Shown piece after piece: positions 48,632-58,232 of a stretch of DNA of 64,000 bases (positions within the stretch are counted from its first letter, which is position 1; each line of letters starts with the position of its first letter). The notes under the pieces were generated by a model that did not search any database, was not told where the DNA came from, and saw only the letters and a program-made list of their open reading frames with translations. The stretch is from Geodermatophilus normandii (lineage in GTDB: Bacteria > Actinomycetota > Actinomycetes > Mycobacteriales > Geodermatophilaceae): NCBI RefSeq assembly GCF_003182485.1, contig NZ_QGTX01000001.1:4550001-4614000 (forward strand), in the 5' to 3' direction. The translations under genes were made by a program, and so were the position numbers.

Positions 48632-49664
48632 AGCGCTGTCCGGCGGGCACCCAGCCGATGGCGGGGGCGACGTGGCGCGCCACGTTCTCCAGCAGCCGGG
48701 CGTTGTACTCGACGCCGAGCATGTTGGGGACGGTCAGCAGCAGGGTGTCGGCCTCCTGGACCGCGGCGTCCTTGGCCAGCTCCTCGGCGAGCTGGTCGGG
48801 CTCGCCGGCGTAGCTGCGGCCGAAGCGGGCGCGCACGCCCTCGAGCAGCCCGACCTGGTCGGCCGAGCGGCGCTCGTCGCCGAAGTAGGTGCGGTCGAGG
48901 TCGGACACGATCGGGACGACGCTGCGGCTGACCGAGACCCGCGGCTCGCGCTCCCACCCGGCCTCGGCCCAGGCGGCGCGGTAGCGGGCGATCTGCTCGG
49001 CCTGCAGCTCGTCGAAGGGCACACCGGTGTCCTCCGACAGCAGCGTGGAGCTCATGAGGTTCATCCCCTGACGGGCGGCCCACTCCCCCGTCGCGCGGGT
49101 GCCGGCGCCCCACCAGACGCGGTCGGCCAGGCCCGGCGACTGCGGCTGGATCGCGAGCCGGCCACGGGCGCCGCCGGTCATCCCGGGGTCGGCGTCGACG
49201 ACGGTCGCGCCGCGGACCGCGGCGAGGAACAGCGCGGTCTTCTCGCGCGCCAGGTCCGCGTCGGTCGACCCCTCCGGCGGGACGTAGCCGAAGGCCTCCG
49301 ACCCGCGCAGCGCCGTCTCCGGCGACCCCCGGCTGATGCCGAGCTGCAGCCGGCCGCCGGAGAGCAGGTCGGTGGCCGCCGCCTCCTCGGCCATGTACAG
49401 CGGGTTCTCGTAGCGCATGTCGACGACGCCGGTGCCGACCTCGACGCGGGAGGTGCGGGCGGCCATCGCGGCCAGCAGCGGGAACGGCGAGGCGAGCTGG
49501 CGCGCGAAGTGGTGCACCCGCACGAAGGCCCCGTCGAGACCGAGCTCCTCGGCGGCGACGGCGAGCTCGACGGACTGCACCAGCGCGTCGCGCGCGGTGC
49601 GCACCTGCGACCCCGGCAGCGGCTGCCAGTGCCCGAACGACAGGAACCCGATCCGCTTGTCCAC
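48630..49664 (-). CDS. LLM-class flavin-dependent oxidoreductase
   Basis: About 344 residues. A bacterial luciferase-like (LLM) TIM barrel: RIGFLSFGHWQPLPGS, LGLDGAFVRVHHFARQLASP, VEVGTGVVDMRYENPLYMAEEAAATDLLSGGRLQLGISRG (split motifs for flavin binding) and FDELQAEQIARYRAAWAEAGW. Uses FMN or F420; F420 is available because fbiC lies 5 kb away. The GTG 49664 start is chosen because it precedes the barrel's first strand closely; the frame extends to 49739. The substrate is unknown. Confidence 0.85.
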   Translation of the reverse strand: MDKRIGFLSFGHWQPLPGSQVRTARDALVQSVELAVAAEELGLDGAFVRVHHFARQLASPFPLLAAMAARTSRVEVGTGVVDMRYENPLYMAEEAAATDLLSGGRLQLGISRGSPETALRGSEAFGYVPPEGSTDADLAREKTALFLAAVRGATVVDADPGMTGGARGRLAIQPQSPGLADRVWWGAGTRATGEWAARQGMNLMSSTLLSEDTGVPFDELQAEQIARYRAAWAEAGWEREPRVSVSRSVVPIVSDLDRTYFGDERRSADQVGLLEGVRARFGRSYAGEPDQLAEELAKDAAVQEADTLLLTVPNMLGVEYNARLLENVARHVAPAIGWVPAGQR

Positions 49665-49747
49665 GACCGCGTCAGCGCCATCCGCGGGGTCGGTGTTCCC
49701 GGTGTGACTCGCCGTCACCCCGTGTGACCGGATGACCACGACTCTCC

Positions 49748-51799
49748 GTGCACGGGTTCCGCGGCTCCGGGCATCCGGTCGGCCACCCTGTCCAGGTGAC
49801 TCTCAGCGCTCCCCACGTGCCGCGGCCCCGAGGCGACCAGCCCGGTGAGCCCGGCGGCGCACCGGCGGGGACGAGGCTGCGGGCCATCGACACGCTGCTG
49901 GCCGACCGCGGCCAGATGTTCCGCGCCCTCTTCCTCTCATCCCCGGTGCCCAAGGCCCTCGTCGGCCTCGACGGCCACCTGCTCGTCGTCAACGACGCGC
50001 TGTGCGCGCTGTCCGGCCGGGGCATCGACGACGTGGTCGGCCGGCACGTCGACCTGCTCGCCCACCCCGACGAGGCCCCGATCCCCGACGGCGAGACCGG
50101 CGCCGTGTCCGGCGGCGTCCCGGGGCTCGACCCGTGGCTGCGCCAGGACGGCGAGCGCCGCCTGCGCCGCGCCGACGGCAGCGAGCTGTGGGTGCAGCAG
50201 TCCCACGACGTCGTCCACCGCAGCACCGGCGAGCCGCACTTCGTCGTCCTCTCGCTGGTCGACGTCACCGACCGGCGGCGGGCCGAGGAGGACCTGGTCC
50301 GCCGGGCCTTCACCGACCCGCTCACCGGGCTGCCCAACCGCCGCGCGCTGACCGACCGGCTCAACCACGCCCTCGCGCTGTCCCGCCGCCGGGGCCTGCA
50401 GGTCGGCCTCGTGCACCTCGACCTCGACCGGTTCCAGGCGGTCAACGACACCCTCGGCACCGAGGCCGGCGACCAGCTGCTCAGCCAGGTCGCCGACCGG
50501 CTGCGCTGGAGCACCCGGGTCGAGGACACCGCCGTCCGCCTCGGCGCCGACGAGTTCCTCATCCTGGCCGAGGACGTCGAGGACCTCGACGGGCTGCGCG
50601 CGCTGGCCGACCGGCTGCTGTCGGTCCTCGACGACCCGTTCCAGCTCGGCGGCCGGGAGATCGTGCTGTCGGCCAGCGTCGGGCTGACGATGGGCTCCGA
50701 CGTCGCCCCCGACGACCTGCTCCGCCAGGCGCACAGCGCGCTCACCCGCGCCAAGAAGGACGGCAGCCGGGCGCGCATCGAGGTGCACGACGGCGGCCTG
50801 ACCGAGGACGAGGTCGACCTGCTGCAGCTGGAGACCGACCTGCGCCGGGCGCTGGACGGCGACGAGCTGCGGCTGTTCTACCAGCCGATCGTCTCCCTGG
50901 CCGACGAGACGCTGCTCGGCTACGAGGCGCTCATCCGCTGGCAGCACCCCACCCGCGGGCTGCTCCCGCCCGGCGCCTTCCTCGACGCGGCGGAGAACAA
51001 CCGGCTCACCTCGCGGCTGGGCGCCTGGGTGCTCCGCCAGGCGTGCACCGACGCCGCCGGGTGGCCGGCCGGGCTGCGCGTGCACGTCAACGTCTCCGCC
51101 CGCCACCTGGCCGAGGAGGGCTTCAGCGAGCTCGTCGTCGCCGCGCTGGACGAGTCGGGCCTGCCGCCCGAGCGGCTGGAGCTGGAGATCACCGAGTCGA
51201 CGGCGCTGTTCGCCGCCGAGGCGACGCTGCAGGCGGTGTCGGAGGTGACCGCGCGCGGCGTGACGCTGGCGCTCGACGACTTCGGCACCGGCTACTCGGC
51301 CATCACCGCGCTGCACCGGCTGCCGATCCACACGGTCAAGATCGACCGGTCGTTCGTCGCCGACGTCGTCACCCGGCCCTCCACCGCCGCGCTGGTGCAG
51401 GGGCTGCTCAACCTCGGTCAGGGCATGGGCCTGCAGGTGATCGCCGAGGGCATCGAGGACCTCGAGCAGGCCGACTGGCTGCGCCGGCACGGGTGCGCGA
51501 TGGCGCAGGGCTACGCCTTCGGCCGCCCCGCCCCGCTGCCCAGCCGCGCGGAGGCGCTGATGGCCGAGGTGCTCGTCGAGCAGGCCGCCGAGGAGGCCGC
51601 CGCCGTCCTCGAGGCCGTGACCGGCGAGCTCGAGGCGGTCACCGGTGAGCTCCCCCCGGTCCCGGACCCGGCCGGCGCCGACGGCGTCGACCTGTTCCCC
51701 CTCGACGACGTCGGGACCCCGCCCGCCCGGCCGTTCCTCGTGGTCGTGGAGGACCACACCGACGAGCCCGACGACGACGCGGACCGCCCCCGCTCCTGA
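49748..51799 (+). CDS. PAS-GGDEF-EAL cyclic-di-GMP protein
   Basis: About 683 residues. PAS domain at 50-180 (FLSSPVPKALVGLDGHLLVV), GGDEF domain at 190-345 whose signature is GADEF rather than GGDEF, EAL domain at 370-620 with intact YEALIRWQHP, NVSARHL, ELEITES, DDFGTGYSAI and KIDRSFV. The cyclase half is therefore probably weak or inactive and may bind GTP as a regulator, while the phosphodiesterase half looks able to degrade c-di-GMP. No TM helix, so cytoplasmic. Start GTG 49748, or GTG 49796; neither has a clear ribosome site. The last 60 residues are acidic and low complexity. Confidence 0.88.
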   Translation: MHGFRGSGHPVGHPVQVTLSAPHVPRPRGDQPGEPGGAPAGTRLRAIDTLLADRGQMFRALFLSSPVPKALVGLDGHLLVVNDALCALSGRGIDDVVGRHVDLLAHPDEAPIPDGETGAVSGGVPGLDPWLRQDGERRLRRADGSELWVQQSHDVVHRSTGEPHFVVLSLVDVTDRRRAEEDLVRRAFTDPLTGLPNRRALTDRLNHALALSRRRGLQVGLVHLDLDRFQAVNDTLGTEAGDQLLSQVADRLRWSTRVEDTAVRLGADEFLILAEDVEDLDGLRALADRLLSVLDDPFQLGGREIVLSASVGLTMGSDVAPDDLLRQAHSALTRAKKDGSRARIEVHDGGLTEDEVDLLQLETDLRRALDGDELRLFYQPIVSLADETLLGYEALIRWQHPTRGLLPPGAFLDAAENNRLTSRLGAWVLRQACTDAAGWPAGLRVHVNVSARHLAEEGFSELVVAALDESGLPPERLELEITESTALFAAEATLQAVSEVTARGVTLALDDFGTGYSAITALHRLPIHTVKIDRSFVADVVTRPSTAALVQGLLNLGQGMGLQVIAEGIEDLEQADWLRRHGCAMAQGYAFGRPAPLPSRAEALMAEVLVEQAAEEAAAVLEAVTGELEAVTGELPPVPDPAGADGVDLFPLDDVGTPPARPFLVVVEDHTDEPDDDADRPRS

Positions 51800-51805
51800 C
51801 CGGCG

Positions 51806-52615
51806 TCAGCCCCGCGCCAGCGTCAGGGGCACCGGCCGCTTCGGCGCGCGGCCGTCGCCGGAGGAGCGCCCGCGCACGCGGCGGGCGATCCACGGCGCGA
51901 CGAAGCCGCGCACCCAGGCGGCCTCCTCGGCCAGCGCCGCCCGCAGCGCCCGGGGCGGGGCCGGGGGCAGGGGCGTCCGCCAGTCGTCGCCGTCGCCCAC
52001 CGGGACGCCGAGCGCCGCGGCCGCGGCCAGCGCGGTGCGGCGGTGCCCCTCGGCGGTGAGGTGGATGCGGTCGCTGTCCCACAGCCGCCAGTCCAGCAGC
52101 CAGTCGGCACCCCACTGGTCGAGCACGACGGCGCCGTGCCGCGTCGCGATCGACCACAGCGAGGCGTTGAAGACGGCGACCCGGCCGCGGGTGCGCCGGA
52201 TGATCGGCGTCAGCCGCGGGTCGACGCCGGTGGCCAGCAGCACGTCGGTGCCGTCGGCGCGGAAGCCGGCCACCGCCTCCTCCAGCGCGGCGGCCAGCCG
52301 GTCGGGGTCGGCGCCGGGGCGCAGCAGGTCGTTGCCGCCGGCCACCAGGCTCACCAGGTCGGGGCGGGCGGCCCGGGCCACCGGCACCTGCTCGGCCAGG
52401 ACCTGGGGCAGCAGCCGGCCGCGGATGGCCAGGTTGGCGTACTCGACGTCGACCCCCGGCTGCGCGGCGGCGAGGTGCTCCGCCAGCCGGTCGGCCCACC
52501 CGCGGTACTCGCCGGTGCGGTCGGGATCGGGGTCGCTGAGCCCTTCGGTGAAGGAGTCGCCGAGGGCGACGTAGCGGCGCCAGGAACGGTTCGCGGGGAC
52601 GAGCACGTCCCCCAC
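51806..52615 (-). CDS. SGNH/GDSL-family hydrolase
   Basis: A 269-residue lipase/esterase of the SGNH fold. Block I YVALGDSFTEGLSDP (Ser nucleophile near residue 21), block III GGNDLLRPG, block V DSDRIHLTAEGH (Asp and His). No signal peptide is visible, so it acts inside the cell unless exported another way. The C-terminal extension (RALRAALAEEAAWVRGF) is basic. Start GTG 52615. Confidence 0.88.
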   Translation of the reverse strand: MGDVLVPANRSWRRYVALGDSFTEGLSDPDPDRTGEYRGWADRLAEHLAAAQPGVDVEYANLAIRGRLLPQVLAEQVPVARAARPDLVSLVAGGNDLLRPGADPDRLAAALEEAVAGFRADGTDVLLATGVDPRLTPIIRRTRGRVAVFNASLWSIATRHGAVVLDQWGADWLLDWRLWDSDRIHLTAEGHRRTALAAAAALGVPVGDGDDWRTPLPPAPPRALRAALAEEAAWVRGFVAPWIARRVRGRSSGDGRAPKRPVPLTLARG

Positions 52616-52626
52616 TCCAGCACGGT

Positions 52627-52693
52627 CACCGGCGAGGCCCTGGAACGGCCCCCGCGCAGGGCCCCGCCGCGAGCCTGCGGGGGCGGGGGTCCG
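52627..52693. repeat. 3'-end hairpin repeat, family A copy 7
   Basis: In minus orientation after the oxidoreductase stop: ccacggacccccgcccccgc, gcggcggggccctgcgcggggg, then ccgttccaggg. Outer stem CCCCCGC/GCGGGGG. Distal flank GGCCGTTCCAG as in copies 2 and 6. Confidence 0.6.
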
Positions 52694-52696
52694 TGG

Positions 52697-54121
52697 TCAG
52701 CCGCGCCAGGTCTCGAGCAGGCGCAGCCAGACCTCGCTGATCGTCGGATAGGCCGGGACCGCGTGCCACAGCCGCGCGATCGGCACCTCCCCGACCACGG
52801 CGACCGTGGCCGCGTGCAGCAGCTCGGCCACCGCCGGGCCCACGAAGGTGACGCCGAGCAGCACCTCGCGCTCGGTGTCGACGACGGCGACCGCGGTGCC
52901 CTCGTAGCCGTCGGCGAACAGCGACGCACCCGCGACCGAGCCGATCGGGTACTCGACGACGCGGTGCGGCAGGCCCTGCTCCTGGGCCTGGGCGCCGGTC
53001 AGCCCGACGCTGGCCACCTGCGGGTCGGTGAAGACGACCGACGGCGTGGCGGCGCGGTCGGCGGTGGCCGCGTGCGGCGACCAGTCGGCGCCGGAGACCT
53101 CCTCGCCCCGCGCGCGGGCGACGATCGCCACCGCGGCCTGGCGGGCCTGGTACTTGCCCATGTGGGTGAGCAGCCGGCGGCCGTTGACGTCGCCGACGCC
53201 GTAGAGCCACGGCAGTCCTCGCACCTGCAGCGTGTCGTCGACGTCGAGGTACTCCCCCTCCTCGAGCCCGAGCGTGTCCACGCCGATGCCGGTGGTGCGC
53301 GCCCTGCGCCCGACGGCCACGAGCACCTCGTCGCCGCGCACCTCGCCCTCGTCGGTCGTGAGCACGACCTCGTCGTCCTCCCGGCGGGCGGCGCGGACCT
53401 CCGAGTCGAGCCGGACGTCGACGCCGCGGTCGCGCAGCGAGGCCAGCACGGCGTCGCCGGCCTGGGGCTCGGCGCCGGGCAGCAGCCGGTCGCCCTGCTG
53501 GAACAGCGTCACCTGCGAGCCGAGCGCGTTCCAGGCGAAGGACATCTCGCAGCCCACGTAACCGCCGCCGACGACGAGCAGCCGGCGCGGGGGCTCCTTG
53601 GCGCTCGTGGCCTCGCGCGGGGTCCACGGCTGCACGTCGGCCAGGCCCTCCACCGGCGGGACGGCGGCCTCCGAGCCGGTGCAGACGGCGACCGCGTGCC
53701 GGGCGGTCAGCGTCGTCTCGCCGCCGTCGGCGCGGGTGACGACGACCGTGCGCTCGCCGGTCAGCCGCGCGGTGCCGCGGACCAGGTCGATGCCGGCGCC
53801 CTCCACCCACTGCACCTGGCCCGCGTCGTCCCAGTCGTGCGTGAAGGAGTCGCGGCGCTCGAGGGTGGCGGCGACGTCCTGCTGCCCGGTGACGGCGGCC
53901 GCCGCACCCCTGACCGCCCCGGCCTCCTCGATCGCCTCGGTGCCGCGCAGCAGGGCCTTGCTCGGCATGCACGCGTAGTAGGAGCACTCGCCGCCCACGA
54001 GGTGCTCCTCCACCAGCACCGCGGACAGGCCGCCCCGCACGACGACGTCGGCGACGTTCTCCCCGGTCGAGCCGGCTCCCATCACCACGACGTCGTAGGT
54101 CTTCTCGTCTGCGCTGCTCAC
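52697..54121 (-). CDS. FAD-dependent pyridine nucleotide-disulfide oxidoreductase (mercuric reductase/lipoamide dehydrogenase-like)
   Basis: A 474-residue class I disulfide oxidoreductase. FAD site YDVVVMGAGSTGENVA; redox-active disulfide in GGECSYYACMPSKALLR (Cys-x4-Cys); NAD(P) site LLVVGGGYVGCEMSFAWNALG; second FAD site YGVGDVNGRRLLTHMGKYQ; C-terminal dimer domain with PTPS-type SVVFTDPQVASVGLT. The usual C-terminal catalytic HxxxxE is read as HAVPAYPTISE. There is no N-terminal HMA domain and no merR nearby, so the substrate is probably a disulfide or quinone. GTG 54121; divergent from the flavin reductase with 34 bases between. Confidence 0.88.
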   Translation of the reverse strand: MSSADEKTYDVVVMGAGSTGENVADVVVRGGLSAVLVEEHLVGGECSYYACMPSKALLRGTEAIEEAGAVRGAAAAVTGQQDVAATLERRDSFTHDWDDAGQVQWVEGAGIDLVRGTARLTGERTVVVTRADGGETTLTARHAVAVCTGSEAAVPPVEGLADVQPWTPREATSAKEPPRRLLVVGGGYVGCEMSFAWNALGSQVTLFQQGDRLLPGAEPQAGDAVLASLRDRGVDVRLDSEVRAARREDDEVVLTTDEGEVRGDEVLVAVGRRARTTGIGVDTLGLEEGEYLDVDDTLQVRGLPWLYGVGDVNGRRLLTHMGKYQARQAAVAIVARARGEEVSGADWSPHAATADRAATPSVVFTDPQVASVGLTGAQAQEQGLPHRVVEYPIGSVAGASLFADGYEGTAVAVVDTEREVLLGVTFVGPAVAELLHAATVAVVGEVPIARLWHAVPAYPTISEVWLRLLETWRG

Positions 54122-54155
54122 CGGGCCATCCTGGCCGGTGTGGTCGACTGGCCGC

Positions 54156-54650
54156 ATGCCCGTGTCCCCCGCCGAGTTCAGCGCCGCCCTGCGCCAGTAC
54201 GCGGCGGGCGTGGCCCTGTTGACCGTCCGGGACGACATCGACGACGTCGGGACGACGGTCACCTCGGTGATGAGCGTGTCGGCCGACCCGCCGCTGGTCG
54301 CCGTGGGGCTGACCGCCGACGGCTACCCGGCCGAGGTGCTGGAGGCCGTGGGCACCTGCGGGCTGAGCGTGCTCGCGGCCGGGCAGGCGATCCTCGCCAG
54401 CCGGTTCTCCTCGGCCGGGCGGCCCTCGGCGCGGCACCTGCTCGAGGCGGTGCCGTGGTCGCGGGCGCCGGGCAGCGGGGCGATCGTGCTCGACGGCGGC
54501 GTCGTCGCGCTGGATTGCCGGCTCGACCGCCTTGTCCCGGCCGGGGACCACGTGCTGGCGCTGCTCGCCGTCGAGGCGGTGCCGGTCCTGCACGAGGACG
54601 CGGCGCCCCTGCTCCGCCTCCGCGGCCGCTACGCCCCCGGGAGCCACTAG
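54156..54650 (+). CDS. Flavin reductase family protein
   Basis: A 164-residue FMN-binding split-barrel protein of the flavin reductase type. FSAALRQYAAGVALLTV, TSVMSVSADPPLVAVGLT (flavin-binding loop) and a C-terminal HVLALLAVEAVPV barrel strand. It either supplies reduced FMN to a monooxygenase or acts as an F420/FMN reductase. ATG 54156 gives the standard length. It sits 55 bases upstream of fbiC and may be cotranscribed with it. Confidence 0.85.
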   Translation: MPVSPAEFSAALRQYAAGVALLTVRDDIDDVGTTVTSVMSVSADPPLVAVGLTADGYPAEVLEAVGTCGLSVLAAGQAILASRFSSAGRPSARHLLEAVPWSRAPGSGAIVLDGGVVALDCRLDRLVPAGDHVLALLAVEAVPVLHEDAAPLLRLRGRYAPGSH

Positions 54651-54704
54651 CGCGACGACGGCTCGTCCCGGCCCGCGCGGGATCGGGGACTAGCGTGCGG
54701 GGCG

Positions 54705-57308
54705 ATGAGCGAGCCGCAGACCCCCGTGCCGTCCGGGCTCCGCCGGGCCCTCGCCCGCGCCGAGCGGAGCGTGACCCTCGACGCCGGCGAGGCCGAGGTC
54801 CTGCTGTCGGCCCGCGGCCTCGCCGACGGCGACCCGCTGGACCGGCTGCTGACCGTCGCCTCCCGCGTCCGCGACGCCGGGCTCGCCTCGGCCGGGCGCC
54901 CCGGGATCGTCACCTACAGCCGCAAGGTGTTCATCCCGCTCACCCACCTGTGCCGCGACCGGTGCCACTACTGCACCTTCGTGACGACGCCCGGGCAGCT
55001 GCGCCGCGAGGGGAGGGCGCCGTTCCTCTCCCCCGACGAGGTGCTGGAGATCGCCCGGCAGGGCGCGGCGCTGGGCTGCAAGGAGGCGCTGTTCACCCTC
55101 GGCGACCGCCCCGAGGACCGCTGGCCCGTGGCCGCCGAGTGGCTGGAGGCGCACGGCTTCGACTCCACGCTGGGCTACCTGCGGGCGATGGCGATCCGGG
55201 TGCTGGAGGAGACCGGGCTGCTGCCGCACCTCAACCCCGGGGTCATGACCTGGGAGGAGGTCCAGCGGCTCAAGCCGGTGTCGGCCTCGATGGGGATGAT
55301 GCTGGAGACCACGGCGACCCGGCTGTGGTCCGAGCGCAGCGGCCCCCACCACGGCTCCCCCGACAAGGAGCCGCGGGTGCGGCTGCGGGTGCTGGAGGAC
55401 GCCGGGCGCTCGGCGGTCCCCTTCACCACCGGCGTGCTGCTGGGCATCGGCGAGACGCCGGCCGAGCGGGTCGACGCCGTCCTGCGGATCCGCGCCGCGC
55501 ACTCCCGGCACGGGCACGTGCAGGAGGTCATCGTCCAGAACTTCCGCGCCAAGCCGCGCACCGCGATGGCCGCGCACGACGACCTCGCGCTGCAGGAGTA
55601 CGTGGCCGCCGTCGCCGTCACCCGGCTGCTGCTCGGGCCGCGGGCGCGGGTGCAGGCGCCGCCGAACCTGTCGGACTCCACCGAGCTCGGGCTGCTGCTG
55701 CGCGCCGGCGTCGACGACTGGGGCGGGGTCTCACCCCTCACGCCCGACCACGTCAACCCCGAGCGGCCCTGGCCGCACATCGACACCCTGGCCGCGCTCA
55801 CCGCGGAGAGCGGGTTCACCCTGCGCGAGCGCCTGGCGGCAGGGCCGCGCTACGTGCTCGAGCCCGAGCCGTGGCTGGACCCGCGGGTGCGCCCGCACGT
55901 GGCCGCCCTGGCCGGTCCCGACGGGCTCGCCGTCGAGGGCCGCGTCCCCGCCGGGCTGCCGTGGCAGGAGCCCGACGAGGCCTGGACGTCGTCCGGGCGG
56001 GTGGACCTGCACGTCGAGGTCGACACCGTCGGGCGCACCGCCGACCGGCGCAGCGACTTCGACGCCGTCTACGGCGACTGGGCCGAGCTGCGGTCGCGCA
56101 CCGAGGAGGCCCGCGACGGTTCCTCCACCGCACTGGCCGTGGGCGACCCCGAGGTGCGCGCCGCGCTGCGCCGGGCCGAGGTCGATCCCGCCGGGCTGTC
56201 CGACGCGCAGTACCTGGCGCTGCTGGGCGCCGACGGCCCCGACCTCGCGGCGCTGACCGCCCTGGCCGACGCCGTCCGCCGCGACGTCAACGGCGACGAC
56301 GTCACCTACGTCGTGAACCGGAACGTCAACTTCACCAACGTCTGCTACACCGGCTGCCGGTTCTGCGCGTTCGCCCAGCGGCGCACCGACGCCGACGCCT
56401 ACACGCTCTCGCTGTCCGAGGTCGGCGACCGGGTGGACCGCGCCTGGGCGGCCGGCGCCACCGAGATCTGCATGCAGGGCGGCATCCACCCCGACCTGCC
56501 CGGCACCGCCTACCTCGACCTGATCGGCGAGGTGAAGCGGCGCCAGCCGGAGATCCACCTGCACGCGTTCTCGCCGATGGAGATCGTCAACGCCGCGGCC
56601 CGCACCGGGCTGTCGTTCGAGGACTTCCTGCTGGCGGCGAAGGACGCCGGGCTCGACTCGGTCCCGGGCACGGCGGCGGAGATCCTCGACGACGAGGTCC
56701 GCTGGGTGCTCACCAAGGGCAAGCTGCCGGCCGCGACGTGGCTGGAGATCATCGGCACCGCGCACCGCGTGGGCATCCCGACGACGTCGACGATGATGTA
56801 CGGCCACGTCGACACCCCCGCCCACTGGGTGGCGCACCTGCGGACCCTCGCCCGCCAGCAGGACGAGACCGGCGGGTTCACCGAGTTCGTGCTGCTGCCC
56901 TTCGTGCACCACAACTCGCCGATCTACCTCGCCGGCGTCGCGCGGCCGGGGCCCACGGTGCGGGAGAACCGGGCCGTGCACGCCGTGGCCCGGCTGCTGC
57001 TGCACGGCCGGATCCCGAACGTCCAGACCTCCTGGGTCAAGCTCGGCGACGCCGGCACCCGGGCGGTGCTGCAGGGCGGCGCCAACGACCTCGGCGGCAC
57101 GCTCATGGAGGAGACGATCAGCCGGATGGCCGGCAGCGAGAACGGCTCGCTCAAGACCATCGCCGAGCTCGAGGCGACGGCGGCCGCGATCGGCCGGCCC
57201 GCCCGCCAGCGCACAACCGACTACGGCACCCCGTCCGACGAGCGGCTGGCCACCGCCCGCTCCGACGCCGGCCGTCAGGCGCTGACCCTCTCGATCACCC
57301 CGGTCTGA
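54705..57308 (+). CDS. fbiC: 7,8-didemethyl-8-hydroxy-5-deazariboflavin (FO) synthase, CofG-CofH fusion
   Basis: An 867-residue fused FO synthase for coenzyme F420. Two radical-SAM halves: CofG-like with [11 protein letters not shown] (first Cys at residue 83) and CofH-like with [10 protein letters not shown] (first Cys at residue 547). Other marks: [24 protein letters not shown] near the end. Each half binds a 4Fe-4S cluster and SAM; together they join 5-amino-6-ribitylaminouracil and tyrosine. The fused form is the actinobacterial arrangement. ATG 54705. F420 made here can serve LLM-class enzymes such as the one at 48630. Confidence 0.97.
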   Translation: MSEPQTPVPSGLRRALARAERSVTLDAGEAEVLLSARGLADGDPLDRLLTVASRVRDAGLASAGRPGIVTYSRKVFIPLTHLCRDRCHYCTFVTTPGQLRREGRAPFLSPDEVLEIARQGAALGCKEALFTLGDRPEDRWPVAAEWLEAHGFDSTLGYLRAMAIRVLEETGLLPHLNPGVMTWEEVQRLKPVSASMGMMLETTATRLWSERSGPHHGSPDKEPRVRLRVLEDAGRSAVPFTTGVLLGIGETPAERVDAVLRIRAAHSRHGHVQEVIVQNFRAKPRTAMAAHDDLALQEYVAAVAVTRLLLGPRARVQAPPNLSDSTELGLLLRAGVDDWGGVSPLTPDHVNPERPWPHIDTLAALTAESGFTLRERLAAGPRYVLEPEPWLDPRVRPHVAALAGPDGLAVEGRVPAGLPWQEPDEAWTSSGRVDLHVEVDTVGRTADRRSDFDAVYGDWAELRSRTEEARDGSSTALAVGDPEVRAALRRAEVDPAGLSDAQYLALLGADGPDLAALTALADAVRRDVNGDDVTYVVNRNVNFTNVCYTGCRFCAFAQRRTDADAYTLSLSEVGDRVDRAWAAGATEICMQGGIHPDLPGTAYLDLIGEVKRRQPEIHLHAFSPMEIVNAAARTGLSFEDFLLAAKDAGLDSVPGTAAEILDDEVRWVLTKGKLPAATWLEIIGTAHRVGIPTTSTMMYGHVDTPAHWVAHLRTLARQQDETGGFTEFVLLPFVHHNSPIYLAGVARPGPTVRENRAVHAVARLLLHGRIPNVQTSWVKLGDAGTRAVLQGGANDLGGTLMEETISRMAGSENGSLKTIAELEATAAAIGRPARQRTTDYGTPSDERLATARSDAGRQALTLSITPV

Positions 57309-57321
57309 GCCCGGCCCGGGA

Positions 57322-57858
57322 TCACGGCTCGGGCCGCACCACCCGGTAGTCCAGGCGCACGATGCCGGAGGGGAACGGCCGGCACTCCACCAGCTCGAGC
57401 CTCGTGCTCGACGTCATCGAACCGAAGAACCGCACGCCGCCCCCGAGGACGACGGGGACGACCGAGACGGCCAGCTCGTCGACCAGGCCGAGGTCGAGGA
57501 GCTGGGTGACCAGCTGCCCGCCGCCGAAGACGCAGATGTCCATGCCCGGGTCGATCTCGGCTCGCACGGTGGGGACCAGCTGCGCCAGGTCGCCGGAGTA
57601 CCGGCGCACGTCCCGGCCCCTCGGGAGGCCGGCGTCGTGGGTGACGACCCAGGTCGGGACGCCACCGAGGGCTCCGGCGCCGCGCATCTCCCGGTAGGTG
57701 GTGGCCCCGACGACGTAGGCCCCGGTGCGTGCCTCGGTGTCCGCCGAGCCGTAGTCCTCACCCGGGGCCATGACGTCGTTGAGCCACGCCAGGTCCCCGG
57801 ACGCCGACTGGATGTAACCGTCCAGACTGGCTGCCATCCCGGCGAAGACCGTCGCCAT
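57322..57858 (-). CDS. RibD C-terminal-type dihydrofolate reductase family protein
   Basis: A 178-residue protein of the RibD_C/DHFR-like family: MATVFAGMAASLDGYIQSA, YVVGATTYREMRGAG, DICVFGGGQLVTQLLDLGLVDELAVSVVPVVLGGGVRFFG (NADPH-binding end). Members reduce pterin- or flavin-related rings; several are of unknown use. ATG 57858. It is convergent with fbiC, 14 bases apart. Confidence 0.88.
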   Translation of the reverse strand: MATVFAGMAASLDGYIQSASGDLAWLNDVMAPGEDYGSADTEARTGAYVVGATTYREMRGAGALGGVPTWVVTHDAGLPRGRDVRRYSGDLAQLVPTVRAEIDPGMDICVFGGGQLVTQLLDLGLVDELAVSVVPVVLGGGVRFFGSMTSSTRLELVECRPFPSGIVRLDYRVVRPEP

Positions 57859-58175
57859 GGCGGACGAGCGTAGGCCGGGAGGGCCCGCCGGGACGATGGG
57901 ATCGACCGGCTCGGGCAGTGCACCCCGTGAGCGACGAGACGACCACGGCGACCTCTGGCTGCGCCTGGCCGAGGGCCGGGACACCTGGACGTCGAGGTCG
58001 ACGACGTCGGGGCCACGGTCGGCGACGTCGTCGGCGACGTGCGCTTCCAGCACCACGAGGGCGTCCCACAGGACGAGCACGGGGTCCTGCGCGGACAGGG
58101 CCCGGACGTCGCCTGGTCCACCGACCCCTCGGGCCCCTCCGGACGATCCTGTTCCCCCCTCCACGACGACGAGAC
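57859..58175. other. Gap between RibD-type reductase and ATP-grasp genes
   Basis: No gene is supportable. Long frames exist on both strands but are shadows with skewed composition; one frame gives LDVEVDDVGATVGDVVGDV, which could be decayed coding, but it has no start or family. Confidence 0.4.
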
Positions 58176-58221
58176 CGGCGGTCTCGTACGCCCAGGACGG
58201 CCGGAGCGTGCGAGACCGCCG
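58176..58221 (-). terminator. Hairpin terminator after the ATP-grasp gene
   Basis: Stem cggcggtctcgtacgc (58176-58191) with gcgtgcgagaccgccg (58206-58221), 16 bp with one G-U, loop of 14, just beyond the stop codon of the minus-strand ATP-grasp gene. Confidence 0.7.
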
Positions 58222-58232
58222 ATCTCGCCGGG

